A stretch of DNA of 64,000 nucleotides from Pseudomonas sp. Au-Pse12 (GTDB taxonomy: Bacteria > Pseudomonadota > Gammaproteobacteria > Pseudomonadales > Pseudomonadaceae). The notes beneath the pieces were generated by a model, which was given only the letters and a program-made list of their open reading frames with translations, had not been told where the DNA came from and searched no databases. The first letter of the stretch is position 1; each line of letters opens with the position of its first letter. Shown here piece after piece: positions 24,844 to 35,384 of the stretch. The position numbers were made by a program, and so were the translations under genes. The DNA lies in assembly GCF_021341665.1 (NCBI RefSeq), contig NZ_JAJTTH010000008.1, forward strand, positions 62,001 to 126,000, given 5' to 3'.

Positions 24844-26238
24844 TTATCCCAACTGGGCCAGTGCCTGGCGGAACGCCGGCGGCAGGTTATTGCCGAAATG
24901 CACCTTGCCGTCGGCCTGGGTGAAGATGCCGGTCCTGGCCAGCCATTGCTCGAATTCGGGGGCGGGTTTCAGGCCAAGGGTCTGCCGGGCATACAGCGCG
25001 TCGTGGAATGAGGTGGTCTGGTAGTTGAGCATGATGTCGTCGGAACCGGGGATGCCCATGATGAAGTTGATCCCGGCCACGCCCAGCAGGGTCAGCAGGT
25101 TGTCCATGTCGTCCTGGTCGGCTTCGGCGTGGTTGGTGTAGCAGATGTCGCAGCCCATGGGCACGCCCAGCAGCTTGCCGCAGAAGTGGTCTTCGAGGCC
25201 GGCGCGGATGATCTGCTTGCCGTTGTACAGGTATTCCGGGCCGATGAAACCGACCACGGTGTTCACCAAAAACGGCTTGAAATGCCGGGCCACGGCGTAG
25301 GCGCGGGTTTCGCAGGTCTGCTGGTCGATGCCGAAGTGGGCATTGGCCGACAGGGCGCTGCCCTGGCCGGTTTCGAAGTACATCAGGTTCTGCCCGAGGG
25401 TGCCGCGGTTCAGGCTCAAGCCGGCCTCGTAGCCTTCCTGGAGCACGTTGAGGTTGATGCCGAAGCTGGCGTTGGCCGCTTCGGTGCCGGCGATCGACTG
25501 GAACACCAGGTCCAGTGGCACGCCGCGGTTGATTGCTTCGATGGAGGTGGTGACGTGGGTCAGCACGCAGGCCTGGGTCGGGATTTCGTAGCGCTGGATG
25601 ATGGCGTCGAGCATTTCCAGCATGGCGCAGATCGAGGCGATGCTGTCGGTGGCCGGGTTGATGCCGATCATCGCGTCGCCGTTGCCGTACAGCAGGCCGT
25701 CGAGAATGCTTGCGGCAATGCCCGCGGGTTCGTCGGTGGGGTGGTTGGGCTGCAGGCGGGTGGACAGGCGCCCGCGCAGGCCCAGGGTGCCGCGAAACTG
25801 TGTTACCACGCGAATCTTCTGCGCCACCAGGATCAGGTCCTGCACGCGCATGATCTTCGATACCGCGGCGGCCATTTCCGGGGTCAGGCCCGGGGCCAGC
25901 GCGCGCAGGCTCTGCTCGTCGGCGGCGTCGCTGAGCAGCCAGTCGCGAAAGCCGCCCACGGTCAGGTGGCTGACCGTGGCGAAGGCCTCGCGGTCATGGG
26001 TGTCGATGATCAGCCGGGTGACTTCATCGGATTCATAGGGAATCAGCACCTCTTCGAGAAAGTGCTTGAGGGGGATATCCGCCAGGGTCATCTGGGCGGC
26101 GACCCGCTCGCCGTCGTTGAGGGCGGCAACCCCGGCCAGAAAGTCGCCGGAACGCGCCGGGCTGGCCTTGGCCATGACTTCCTTGAGGCTGTCGAAGCGA
26201 TAGGTCTGAGAACCTACGCTGTGGGAAAATTGGGCCAT
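24844..26238 (-). CDS. eutB: Ethanolamine ammonia-lyase large subunit
   Basis: A 464-residue catalytic TIM-barrel subunit. All substrate-pocket residues I can map from E. coli EutB are present: Arg161 and Gln163 (TRLQPNHPTDE), Asn194 (IGINPATD), Glu289 (YFETGQGS), Phe331 (GFIGPE) and Asp364 (GVPMGCDICYTNH). It acts with EutC to deaminate ethanolamine through an adenosylcobalamin radical. It follows the fused paralogue by 51 nt. The full conservation makes this pair the canonical ethanolamine enzyme of the cluster. Confidence 0.97.
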   Translation of the reverse strand: MAQFSHSVGSQTYRFDSLKEVMAKASPARSGDFLAGVAALNDGERVAAQMTLADIPLKHFLEEVLIPYESDEVTRLIIDTHDREAFATVSHLTVGGFRDWLLSDAADEQSLRALAPGLTPEMAAAVSKIMRVQDLILVAQKIRVVTQFRGTLGLRGRLSTRLQPNHPTDEPAGIAASILDGLLYGNGDAMIGINPATDSIASICAMLEMLDAIIQRYEIPTQACVLTHVTTSIEAINRGVPLDLVFQSIAGTEAANASFGINLNVLQEGYEAGLSLNRGTLGQNLMYFETGQGSALSANAHFGIDQQTCETRAYAVARHFKPFLVNTVVGFIGPEYLYNGKQIIRAGLEDHFCGKLLGVPMGCDICYTNHAEADQDDMDNLLTLLGVAGINFIMGIPGSDDIMLNYQTTSFHDALYARQTLGLKPAPEFEQWLARTGIFTQADGKVHFGNNLPPAFRQALAQLG

Positions 26239-26289
26239 CTCAGTCTCCGTTTCAACGATGTAGGGGCGTTGCCGAGTGCTGGCGGATCA

Positions 26290-28485
26290 TCAGGATGCCA
26301 CCTTCTTCAGCAGGTTTTCCAGACGGTTGCCGGCCGCCCGGTGATGGAGGATGGCAAAGGCCTTTTCCGCCACCAGGCTGCCGCCTTCGAGCGGTGGCAG
26401 GCCACCGCTGTAGATGTTCGAGATCACGCTGTATTCGTAGCGAATGTCCGGGTTGCCGCTGAACTGCGCGGCCGCGCGACGGGCCTGGTCGTCCGGCAAG
26501 CGGTAGCCCAGGTAGGCGGACATGCTCCGCGAGGCCAGGGCATCACCGCCGGGCCGTTCGCCGATCAGCACGATGATCAGTTGTGGTTGCAGGGCTTCGC
26601 CCACCGACTCCGCGAGCTTGACCCGGCCGTAGGGCGCGAGGATCGGCTGGCCAATGCGCAGTTCACGGCTCTGCAGGCCGTCCAGCAGCACCGGCAGCAG
26701 TTCGGGAATGTTGTGGTGGATGGCTTCGGCGCTGAGACCGTCGGAAATCACGATCTGCACATCGTTGTATTCCGGTTGCAGGCGCCGCAGTACTTCTTCG
26801 GTCAGCCGCGCGCCCAGCTCCGGGTCTTGCAGGTGGGCCAGCTTGTCCGGGGCCGCGGTGCGCAGCTCGCGCAGAGCAATGGCGCCGATCTCGGCGGGGC
26901 GCAGGTCGACGTAGATCGCTTCCCGGGCCACCGCCAGGTTGGCCCGTACCGTGCGTGACACCTTGTTGGCCGGTCGCGGCCCGGCGTTGTCGAAACCGTA
27001 GGTGGCCGGGGTGGATTCCAGCAGGCGCTGGAAGTCGATGTCCGACGCGCAGAAGATCCTCGGGTTGCCCCAGTTCGGCCCGCGCTCCACGTTGCCGTGG
27101 GCATCCTCCTGGAAAATCCCCTTGCCCAGGGCCCAGCGCAGGTATTCCGGGGCCGGTGCCAGGTCATGGACCTCGCGCAGGGTCTGGTTGTCGTGGGCGC
27201 TGGTGTCGAAGTAGGCGAGCATGCGGTCGGTGCTCAGGTACACGTCCATGAAGAAGTTGGCGCCAGCGGCGGTCAGCAGCTCGGTGGCCATTTGCTGGCC
27301 TTCCAGGGTCACCTGGGAATGCAGGGTGTAGCAGGGCGCCATGCCCATGGGCAGCCCCAGCAGCTTGCCCATGAACTGGTCCTGCAGGCAGGAATAGGTC
27401 ATCTCGAAGTTGTCGAGGTGGGTTTCCGGGCCGATGAAACCGGTGACGTTGTTCACCATGTACGGTCGGTAGCGCCGGGCCAGCCCGTAGCACAGGGCTT
27501 CGCAGGTGGCCATGTCGATGCCTTCGTGCTTGCCGTAGGTCAGTTCGCTGCCCTGGCCGGTCTCGAAGTACATGAAGTTTTCCGCCACGTCCCGCAGCGG
27601 GCCGCGCTCGGCCATGGTCCGCCAGGCCTGGTCGAGCAACTCGACGGTGACATCGAACTCGTCGGTCAGGGTGCGTTCGGTGCCGGCCAGGCTCTGGAAC
27701 ATGATCTCCACCGGCGCGCCCTGATCGAGGCAGGCCAGTTGGGTCTTGATGTGGGAGAGCACGCAGATCTGCGTTGGCGCTCCGGTTTCCCGGCGCAATT
27801 TGTCCAGGTGGTGCAGGGTGGCGCTGATGTTGTCCACCGTGTCGATGGCCGGATTGAGGCCGATCAACGCGTCTCCCGAGCCCATGCTCAGCCCGGTATA
27901 GACCAGCAAGGTGATGCCGCTGAGGTTGTCGGTGGGATGGTTGGGCTGCAACCGCGATGACAGGGTGCCGGGCAGGCCCACCAGGGTCCGGGCCTTGGCT
28001 GCCGCGCCGCTCTTGAGCTTCTTCGACAGCAGGATCAGCTCATGCACGTCCAGCAGCTTGGCCAGCGCCGCCGCCATCACCCCGGTCAGGGCCGTGCCGA
28101 TGCGGCGGATGTCGTTGCCGTGGCTGCGCAGCAGGCGATCTTTCAGGGCGCCCAGGGTCAGCTCGGCGATTTCGCTGAACACTCCGTGGTCGATGTCGTA
28201 GTTGACCTGCATGACACTGTCGATGTGGCCGTGGCGATCGGTCAGCGGATGCTCGAAATAGTGCGCCAGGGTCAGCTCCGAGAGCACCTTGCGCGCCGCC
28301 TCGCGAGTGATCTCGTCCACGGCGGCAAGCCCTGCCACCCGGTCGCCGGCCTTGCTGATGTCGGCGGCGCCGAGCACCGCCTTGAGGCTGCCGAAGGCGA
28401 TCTCGCGATCCAGCACCCGGGTGCTGTAGCCACGCTCGGCCGGGGCGACGGGAAGGCGGATGTGCTGCAGTTCGGTGAGTGACAT
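26290..28485 (-). CDS. Fused EutB-EutC ammonia-lyase-like protein
   Basis: One continuous 731-codon frame carries an EutB-like domain (about 1-470) and an EutC-like domain (about 530-731), joined by a short linker. Start is ATG 28485, 9 nt after AAGGAG; an ATG at 28515 is less likely. In the EutB part, Arg178 and Gln180 (SRLQPNHPTDN), Asn211, Glu308 and Phe350 are kept. Where EutB has GCDICYTNH, the fusion reads GMAPCYTLH, so the aspartate equivalent to E. coli Asp362 is Ala383. The EutC part keeps SDGLSAEAIHHNIPELL and VLIGERPGGDALASRSMSAY but lacks EutC's N-terminal region. It is probably a B12-dependent lyase with altered substrate, an inference. Confidence 0.9.
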   Translation of the reverse strand: MSLTELQHIRLPVAPAERGYSTRVLDREIAFGSLKAVLGAADISKAGDRVAGLAAVDEITREAARKVLSELTLAHYFEHPLTDRHGHIDSVMQVNYDIDHGVFSEIAELTLGALKDRLLRSHGNDIRRIGTALTGVMAAALAKLLDVHELILLSKKLKSGAAAKARTLVGLPGTLSSRLQPNHPTDNLSGITLLVYTGLSMGSGDALIGLNPAIDTVDNISATLHHLDKLRRETGAPTQICVLSHIKTQLACLDQGAPVEIMFQSLAGTERTLTDEFDVTVELLDQAWRTMAERGPLRDVAENFMYFETGQGSELTYGKHEGIDMATCEALCYGLARRYRPYMVNNVTGFIGPETHLDNFEMTYSCLQDQFMGKLLGLPMGMAPCYTLHSQVTLEGQQMATELLTAAGANFFMDVYLSTDRMLAYFDTSAHDNQTLREVHDLAPAPEYLRWALGKGIFQEDAHGNVERGPNWGNPRIFCASDIDFQRLLESTPATYGFDNAGPRPANKVSRTVRANLAVAREAIYVDLRPAEIGAIALRELRTAAPDKLAHLQDPELGARLTEEVLRRLQPEYNDVQIVISDGLSAEAIHHNIPELLPVLLDGLQSRELRIGQPILAPYGRVKLAESVGEALQPQLIIVLIGERPGGDALASRSMSAYLGYRLPDDQARRAAAQFSGNPDIRYEYSVISNIYSGGLPPLEGGSLVAEKAFAILHHRAAGNRLENLLKKVAS

Positions 28486-28514
28486 GGCAAGAGGCTCCTT
28501 GGCCGGCATCGGCA

Positions 28515-29951
28515 TCAGTGCACGCCGTAAAAGGCGACGGGCACGATGTGCTGATGGGGTGTTCCCAGATTGATGAAGTGCGCCGAACGCTCGCGCACTT
28601 CATCGATGACGATCAGGTTGCAAGAACTGCGCCCCCAATCCGTGGCGTAGTTGCCCAGGACCTTGCCGACGTTGCTTTCCAGCAACAGCACCAGCGGCCA
28701 TTGAGGTTCGGGCTGGGCGGCGCCCAGGGCCTGGCACAGCAGGCCACCCAGTTGACGGATTTCCTCCAGGCCCGGCGCCTGGCCGCCGTCGAGCAGTTGC
28801 AGGCAGGCGCCCTCGCGGCTGCTCAAGGCCAGCTCCAGGGCCGCCTCCAGTTGCTGCCGGGAGGCGCGCACCGAAAGGCGCGCGACGATGGGCAGGTCTT
28901 TGAGGGGCAGCGCTTCGGGGTGGGGCAGGAACAGGGTGCTGCCGGAAATCTCGGTGTTGTGCAGGGTCAGGCCGTAGACCGTGGCCCGGCCACGGTTTTC
29001 CGGCAGCAGGCGGCCGGTGTCGCGCACCAGCCTCGGGTGACGGGCAATGGCCAGGGCCAGGTCGATGCCCAGGTCGCCGTAGTGGGTGGTGCCGGGCAAG
29101 GGTTCGCCTTGCAAGTGCCGATACAGCAACTCACCGACGCCCCCGGAAAAGGTCAGCGCCACCTCGCCTTCGCAGGCCGGCAGGTGCAGCGGCAGTTGCT
29201 CGGTCAGTCGGCCCAGTGAGTTGGCGAAGAAGCGCCGGTCGCCCTCGACAATGGCCAGCAGGGCGTCGATGTACCAATCGAGCACGGCGCACCGTTGTGA
29301 GTCGTCGAGGACCTGCCCGGGTGTCTTGTCGATCGCCAGATGGTCGAGCAGGGCCCGCCCGAACTCCGACAGGCCGCTGAGTCGATAGCTGCCCGGCTGG
29401 AACTGCAGGTGCCGGGCGCCGATGAAGTGGCAGCCGCTGGCCAGCACATTGCCGTCCAGGCCCCAGGCGGCATTGGTGGTGCCGCCGCCGATATCCAGGT
29501 TGAGCATGGGCTGCTGCGCGTGAAAGCGGCTCAGGGCCGAACAGCTGCCCATGAACGCCAGCCAGGACTCAAGGCCGCCGTCGTCGGCACGGGTAATCAG
29601 CGCGTTGCCGATCAGCTGTCCCACTAGTTGCGCCAGCGCCTGGGCGTTGTGCCGTCGGGCGGCCAGGCCGGTGATGATCACCCCGCCGGAAAACAGCTGC
29701 TGCGGGCGCACGTCGGCCTGCTCAAGCCAGGTTTCGATCAGGCTGCGGATCGCGGCTTCATCGATGACCTCATCCTTGAAGGGCGTGAACACCGGGTCGC
29801 CGCGAAACAGCACCCGGGGTTCGTTGAGGGCCATGCGCCCGGTGATGCAGTGGCTGCTGAGGCTGGCCTGGGCAATCAGTGCGCTGCTGGTGGTGGAACC
29901 GAAGTCCAGCCCCAGCAGCAATACCGTTGCGCCGCCCGTGGTGGCTTGCAT
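28515..29951 (-). CDS. eutA: Ethanolamine ammonia-lyase reactivating factor EutA
   Basis: A 478-residue actin-fold protein. VLLLGLDFGSTTSSALIA is the phosphate-1 ATP loop, LNLDIGGGTTNAAW the second, and ALTFSGGVGELLYR the adenosine loop. EutA exchanges damaged cobalamin on the ammonia-lyase for intact cofactor, using ATP. The start at 29951 (MQATTGGATVLL) matches the family; longer frames read back into eutH. It lies between eutH and the fused lyase, so it could serve both lyases. Length is close to enteric EutA. Confidence 0.93.
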   Translation of the reverse strand: MQATTGGATVLLLGLDFGSTTSSALIAQASLSSHCITGRMALNEPRVLFRGDPVFTPFKDEVIDEAAIRSLIETWLEQADVRPQQLFSGGVIITGLAARRHNAQALAQLVGQLIGNALITRADDGGLESWLAFMGSCSALSRFHAQQPMLNLDIGGGTTNAAWGLDGNVLASGCHFIGARHLQFQPGSYRLSGLSEFGRALLDHLAIDKTPGQVLDDSQRCAVLDWYIDALLAIVEGDRRFFANSLGRLTEQLPLHLPACEGEVALTFSGGVGELLYRHLQGEPLPGTTHYGDLGIDLALAIARHPRLVRDTGRLLPENRGRATVYGLTLHNTEISGSTLFLPHPEALPLKDLPIVARLSVRASRQQLEAALELALSSREGACLQLLDGGQAPGLEEIRQLGGLLCQALGAAQPEPQWPLVLLLESNVGKVLGNYATDWGRSSCNLIVIDEVRERSAHFINLGTPHQHIVPVAFYGVH

Positions 29952-29976
29952 GCAGGCGTTCCTCGCCGCGGCGGAA

Positions 29977-31257
29977 TCAGGCGGTGGCCTTCTGGCCCGC
30001 AGGTTCCGGAGTGTCCAGCGCGGTGCCACCCAGGTACTCGCCCGGGGCGATGATTCCGGCGGCACGATCCTGGGCTTCCAGTTGCAGCGCCTTGGGCACC
30101 GACAGCCAGTAGGCCAGGCCGACAGCGACGAAGCCGGCGCTGATCTTGCCGATCAGCACCGGCAGGATGATGGTCGGCTGGAAGTTGGCGGTGAAGGACA
30201 GGTGGTCACCCAGCAGGAAGGCGGCGCAGACACCGAAGGCGATGTTCACCACCTTGTCCTTGGGCGGCATGAAGCGCACCAGGCGGAACATCGCCAGGAT
30301 GTTGGCGATGGTGGCCAGCATGCCGGCGCTGCCGACCGCGCTGAGGCCGATCTTGCCACCGAGGTTCTCCAGCGGCTTGCCCAGGTATTTGCGCAGCAGG
30401 TAGACCATGGGGAAGGCGCCGGCCAGCATGATGCCGATATAGCCGGCGGTTTCCAGGGCGCGGGTCTGGTCCTGGGCATCGGCGATGATCGGGTGGAAGC
30501 CCCAACTGCCGAACACCGCGGAGAAGGCCCCGGTGAAGTATTCGACGATGGAGAACACCAGCACCAGCTTGATCGCTGCGTCCATGGCCCGGCCGAAGAT
30601 GATGAAACCCTTGATCATCATGTCCGGCAAAAAGCGCAGGCCCAGGGCCAGGGCCACGACGAAGATCAGGATCGGCAGCAGGTTGGCGAAGATGCTGCCC
30701 AGGCCCAGGGCCAGTTGGTAGCTGGCTTCACCGTTGGTGCTCACCAGTTCGCGGACCACCGGGTTGCTGAAGGCCAGGATCAGGCTGGCGATCATCACCC
30801 CGACGGGGATGGTGAGGATGCCGGACATGATCCCCAGGGCCATGTACTTGTGGTCGCGCTTGTCGAGCATCGCCAGGCCCATGGGGATCGAGAAGACGAT
30901 GGTGGCGCCGCCCATGAAGCCGGTGATCAACGCCATCACCAGGGCTTCCTTGCTCGCGGCCAGGGCCGAGGCCAGCTGATAGCCGCCCATGTCCGAGGCG
31001 ATGATCATGGTCGCCGCCAGGGCCGGGTCGGCGCCCAGGGAGTTGAAGAACGGCCCGAAGACGGTTTCGATGACCACGGTGAGGTAGGGGATGGAAGCCA
31101 TGATTCCCGCGGCCGGTACAAAGATGTAGCCGGTGGCGTGGATGCCTTCCATGAATTCTTTGCCCAGGCCTCGCTCGCTGTCGTAGATAGCGGCGAAGGC
31201 GCCGAGTACGGCGCAGAGCATGATGAGGTAGAGCACGTAGTTGCCGATCTGATCCAT
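29977..31257 (-). CDS. eutH: Ethanolamine permease EutH
   Basis: A 426-residue inner-membrane protein with about ten or more hydrophobic segments. MDQIGNYVLYLIMLCAVLGA, GIHATGYIFVPAAGIMASIP and FSIPMGLAMLDKRDHKYMALG match the EutH family, which imports ethanolamine, mostly when it is protonated or scarce. From memory, the ethanolamine locus of P. aeruginosa instead encodes an APC-family transporter, so EutH here is unusual. AAGGGAC provides a good ribosome-binding site 8 nt before the start. A strong hairpin lies between this gene and the upstream aldehyde dehydrogenase. Confidence 0.95.
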   Translation of the reverse strand: MDQIGNYVLYLIMLCAVLGAFAAIYDSERGLGKEFMEGIHATGYIFVPAAGIMASIPYLTVVIETVFGPFFNSLGADPALAATMIIASDMGGYQLASALAASKEALVMALITGFMGGATIVFSIPMGLAMLDKRDHKYMALGIMSGILTIPVGVMIASLILAFSNPVVRELVSTNGEASYQLALGLGSIFANLLPILIFVVALALGLRFLPDMMIKGFIIFGRAMDAAIKLVLVFSIVEYFTGAFSAVFGSWGFHPIIADAQDQTRALETAGYIGIMLAGAFPMVYLLRKYLGKPLENLGGKIGLSAVGSAGMLATIANILAMFRLVRFMPPKDKVVNIAFGVCAAFLLGDHLSFTANFQPTIILPVLIGKISAGFVAVGLAYWLSVPKALQLEAQDRAAGIIAPGEYLGGTALDTPEPAGQKATA

Positions 31258-31396
31258 TGCGTTTGTCCCTTGTTATTGTTTTTCAAGCAGGGTCTGTGCA
31301 CGACTGGTTTGGCGCAGAACTTCCGACAGCAGTGTCCCGTCCGGCCAGCCTTTGGCACCGGATCAGAGCAGGTGAGCACGTGCGGCAAGGCCGCGA

Positions 31397-31429
31397 AAAG
31401 GCCTCCCGGCGACCGGGGTCGCCGGGAGG
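31397..31429 (-). terminator. Strong hairpin between aldehyde dehydrogenase and eutH
   Basis: CCTCCCGGCGACC (31402-31414) pairs perfectly with GGTCGCCGGGAGG (31417-31429). On the minus strand it is followed by CCTTTT. It starts 5 nt beyond the dehydrogenase stop and should reduce read-through, so eutH and the lyases may be expressed at a lower level or from another promoter. The rest of the 177-bp gap holds no gene. Confidence 0.75.
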
Positions 31430-31434
31430 ATGGA

Positions 31435-32955
<1,521 letters not shown>

Positions 32956-33019
32956 GGTGGGTATCTCCTGGCTTTTATGCTTATGGGGGAGGACGCGCTA
33001 TTGCGCATGACTAGCGTAG

Positions 33020-33035
33020 AGCAAAGGTTGGGCCA
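33020..33035 (-). promoter_or_regulatory. Sigma-54 (RpoN) promoter of the eut unit
   Basis: On the minus strand TGGCCC-AACCT-TTGCT has GG and GC ten bases apart, as the -24/-12 consensus requires. Transcription would begin near 33008, giving a leader of about 53 nt before the dehydrogenase ATG. The divergent gene encodes a sigma-54 activator. Confidence 0.75.
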
Positions 33036-33123
33036 GTGTGGCTCAAGCCATATGCATCAAGGGTTTGCGAATGTTTCGAGCGAGCGCTGGCGCGGTGTTG
33101 TGACGGATCCGGTACAGGGGCAA

Positions 33124-33138
33124 GTGACAGTTTGTAAC
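33124..33138. promoter_or_regulatory. Upstream activator dyad 1
   Basis: GTGACAGTTTGTAAC fits GTNACA-N3-TGTNAC dyad symmetry. Its centre is about 123 bp upstream of the predicted sigma-54 start, a typical enhancer distance. Probably bound by the divergent activator. Confidence 0.55.
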
Positions 33139-33144
33139 GTTATT

Positions 33145-33159
33145 GGCACAACCTGTGAC
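33145..33159. promoter_or_regulatory. Upstream activator dyad 2
   Basis: GGCACAACCTGTGAC repeats the ACA-N3-TGTNAC pattern with one outer mismatch. Its centre is 21 bp (two helical turns) from dyad 1, so both would face the same side of the DNA. No other gene or element is seen in the 32956-33330 gap. Confidence 0.5.
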
Positions 33160-33330
33160 CTGTGGGTCAGGCCGGCATTGCAATGGAGCAGCGGCTGGAG
33201 GATGCTGGTTCGCGTGTCGAATCTTGTCGGACAAATCTGATGAGCATTCCTCCTTCGTAGTCGATTGCAGCCCGGCAGTGGCGACGGTATTTCGTCTGAG
33301 CGTGTCAGCGCAGCAGGAGAATAATAAGAA

Positions 33331-35250
33331 ATGCACAGTAGTAATCACTTGAGCCGGCATGCCCAGCAGGTGCTCACCGTGGCCCAGGGCAAGGCCCATC
33401 TGCAGGGCCCGGGCAGCGATCCTTCCATCGCCCGTTCCTGGCTGCGCTGCCTTGAGGACTATCATCTCGATCCGGCCCAGGCCATGGCGCCCACGGTGCT
33501 TGAACATGGTCGTCTGCTGGAGAGCCGCGAGCGGTTGCAGGATGTGCTGCAGATTGCCGGAACCGAGATGACCAACCTGCATCAACAGTTGTCTGGCGCC
33601 GGGCATGCGGTGCTGCTGACCGACGCCCGCGGGGTGATCCTCAACTGCATTACCGCTCCCAGCGAGCGCAAGATCTTCGAGCATGCGGGCCTCTGGCTGG
33701 GGGCCGACTGGAGCGAGGCGCGGGAGGGCACCAATGGCATCGGTACCTGCCTGGTGGAGCGCCAGTCGCTGACCATTCATCAGGGCGAGCACTTTCGCGG
33801 CCGGCACACCGGCCTGACCTGTTCCGCAAGCCCGGTGTTCGACCCTCATGGCGAGTTGCTGGCGGTGCTGGATGTATCGTCGGCGCGCCAGGACGTTTCC
33901 CGGCAGAGCCAGTTCCACACCATGGCCCTGGTCAATCTCTCGGCGAAGATGATCGAGAGCTGCTATTTCCTGCGCTATTTCGAGAACCAGTGGCTGCTGC
34001 GCTTTCATCTGCAGGCGGAATCGGTGGGGCTGTTCAGCGAAGGGTTGCTGGCGTTCGACGGCGAAGGCCGGATCTGTGCAGTGAACCAGAGTGCCCTGAA
34101 CTTGCTGGGGCACATTCGTGGCGGTTTGCTGGGCAAGCCGGTCGAGAGCTTTTTCGATTGCTCCCTGGATGAGTTGTTCAGCCGTGCCAGCATCAACGCC
34201 AGCGCCAGTTGGCCCTTGCGCACCCGGGATGGAAGGCGCCTGTTTGCCTTGTTGCGCGGCCAGCCGCAGCCGGCGTCAGCGCCGGTGCTGCGGGCGCCAG
34301 TGGTCATTGCGCCGCCGCGGCCGGCAGGCATCTGCCTGGGGGATGACGGCCTACAGAATGATTTTCGCAGGGCTTCGCGGGTGTTCGAACGCGACGTACC
34401 GTTGCTGATCAATGGCGAGACCGGTTCTGGCAAGGAGGCTTTCGCCAAGGCCGTGCACCAGGGCAGCGTGCGGGCGAACAAGGCCTTTGTCGCACTCAAC
34501 TGTGCGGCGATTCCGGAAAGCCTGATCGAGAGCGAGCTGTTCGGTTATCGCGGTGGCAGTTTTACCGGCGCGCGCAAGGAAGGCATGCGCGGCAAGTTGC
34601 AGCAGGCCGATGGCGGCACCCTGTTCCTCGATGAAATCGGCGACATGCCCCTGGCCTTGCAGACCCGTTTGCTGCGGGTGCTGGAGGATCGGCTGGTGGT
34701 GCCGATTGGTGGTGAGCCGCAGCCGGTCAACGTGCGCATCATCAGCGCGACTCACCGGGACCTGCTGGAGCGGGTGCGCGACGGCAGTTTCCGTGAAGAC
34801 CTGTATTACCGGCTCAATGGCCTGGAGATCGCGCTGCCGGCCCTGCGCGATCGCAGCGACAAATCCCAGCTGCTGGACTTTCTCCTGGCCGAGGAGGCAG
34901 GCGGGCAAGCGGTGGTGCTGGAGGACGCGGTGCGCCAGAGCCTGTTGAGTTATCCCTGGCCGGGTAACGTGCGGCAATTGCGCAACGTGCTGCGGACCCT
35001 GGCGGCCTTGTGTGAAAACGGCCGCATTGGCCTGGAGGACCTGCCGCCGTTGATCCGTAACAATCGCCCGGCGCCGATCAGCGAGGCGCTTGCCGAGGTT
35101 CAGGAACGGCCCCTGGATGACGCCGAGCGGGTGGCGCTACTGGCGGCTCTGGAACAGCAGCGCTGGCACATGACCCATACCGCCGAACAGCTGGGGGTCA
35201 GCCGCAACACCCTCTATAGAAAGCTGCGCAAACACGGTATCGCGCGTTAA
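33331..35250 (+). CDS. eatR: Sigma-54-dependent activator (EatR/AcoR-like) of ethanolamine catabolism
   Basis: A 639-residue enhancer-binding protein with an N-terminal GAF-type sensory region (about 70-210), a PAS-like segment (about 228-310), an AAA+ domain (about 340-560) and a C-terminal Fis-type helix-turn-helix (TAEQLGVSRNTLYRKLRKHG). Walker A is GETGSGKE (362-369). The sigma-54-contact loop is GSFTGA (409-414), a variant of GAFTGA. Walker B is LFLDEIGD (431-438). AGGAG precedes ATG 33331. It is divergent from the eut unit, as eatR (PA4021) is in P. aeruginosa. Its inducer is presumably ethanolamine. Confidence 0.92.
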   Translation: MHSSNHLSRHAQQVLTVAQGKAHLQGPGSDPSIARSWLRCLEDYHLDPAQAMAPTVLEHGRLLESRERLQDVLQIAGTEMTNLHQQLSGAGHAVLLTDARGVILNCITAPSERKIFEHAGLWLGADWSEAREGTNGIGTCLVERQSLTIHQGEHFRGRHTGLTCSASPVFDPHGELLAVLDVSSARQDVSRQSQFHTMALVNLSAKMIESCYFLRYFENQWLLRFHLQAESVGLFSEGLLAFDGEGRICAVNQSALNLLGHIRGGLLGKPVESFFDCSLDELFSRASINASASWPLRTRDGRRLFALLRGQPQPASAPVLRAPVVIAPPRPAGICLGDDGLQNDFRRASRVFERDVPLLINGETGSGKEAFAKAVHQGSVRANKAFVALNCAAIPESLIESELFGYRGGSFTGARKEGMRGKLQQADGGTLFLDEIGDMPLALQTRLLRVLEDRLVVPIGGEPQPVNVRIISATHRDLLERVRDGSFREDLYYRLNGLEIALPALRDRSDKSQLLDFLLAEEAGGQAVVLEDAVRQSLLSYPWPGNVRQLRNVLRTLAALCENGRIGLEDLPPLIRNNRPAPISEALAEVQERPLDDAERVALLAALEQQRWHMTHTAEQLGVSRNTLYRKLRKHGIAR

Positions 35251-35384
35251 GCCGCATTTGCAGCCGCTGGCGCCGGGCCACCTGCCGGGTGCCAGCAACG
35301 GCGCGCAGCAGCCTCCCGGTCAGCTAATGGGTGCGATTTGCAGCCCTCTAGGCTAACCTGCGCCGATGTTTTTCGAGGTCGACT

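Noticed and set aside
26290..28485. The fused EutBC as a sequencing frameshift or accidental read-through of two adjacent genes.
   Set aside because: The frame is continuous, the EutB part diverges strongly from the neighbouring EutB, and the EutC part lacks the normal N-terminus. Intact eutB and eutC exist separately.
33143..33160. TTGGCAC on the plus strand as a sigma-54 promoter for the activator gene.
   Set aside because: No GC follows at the required 10-bp spacing. The bases are better explained by the second activator dyad.
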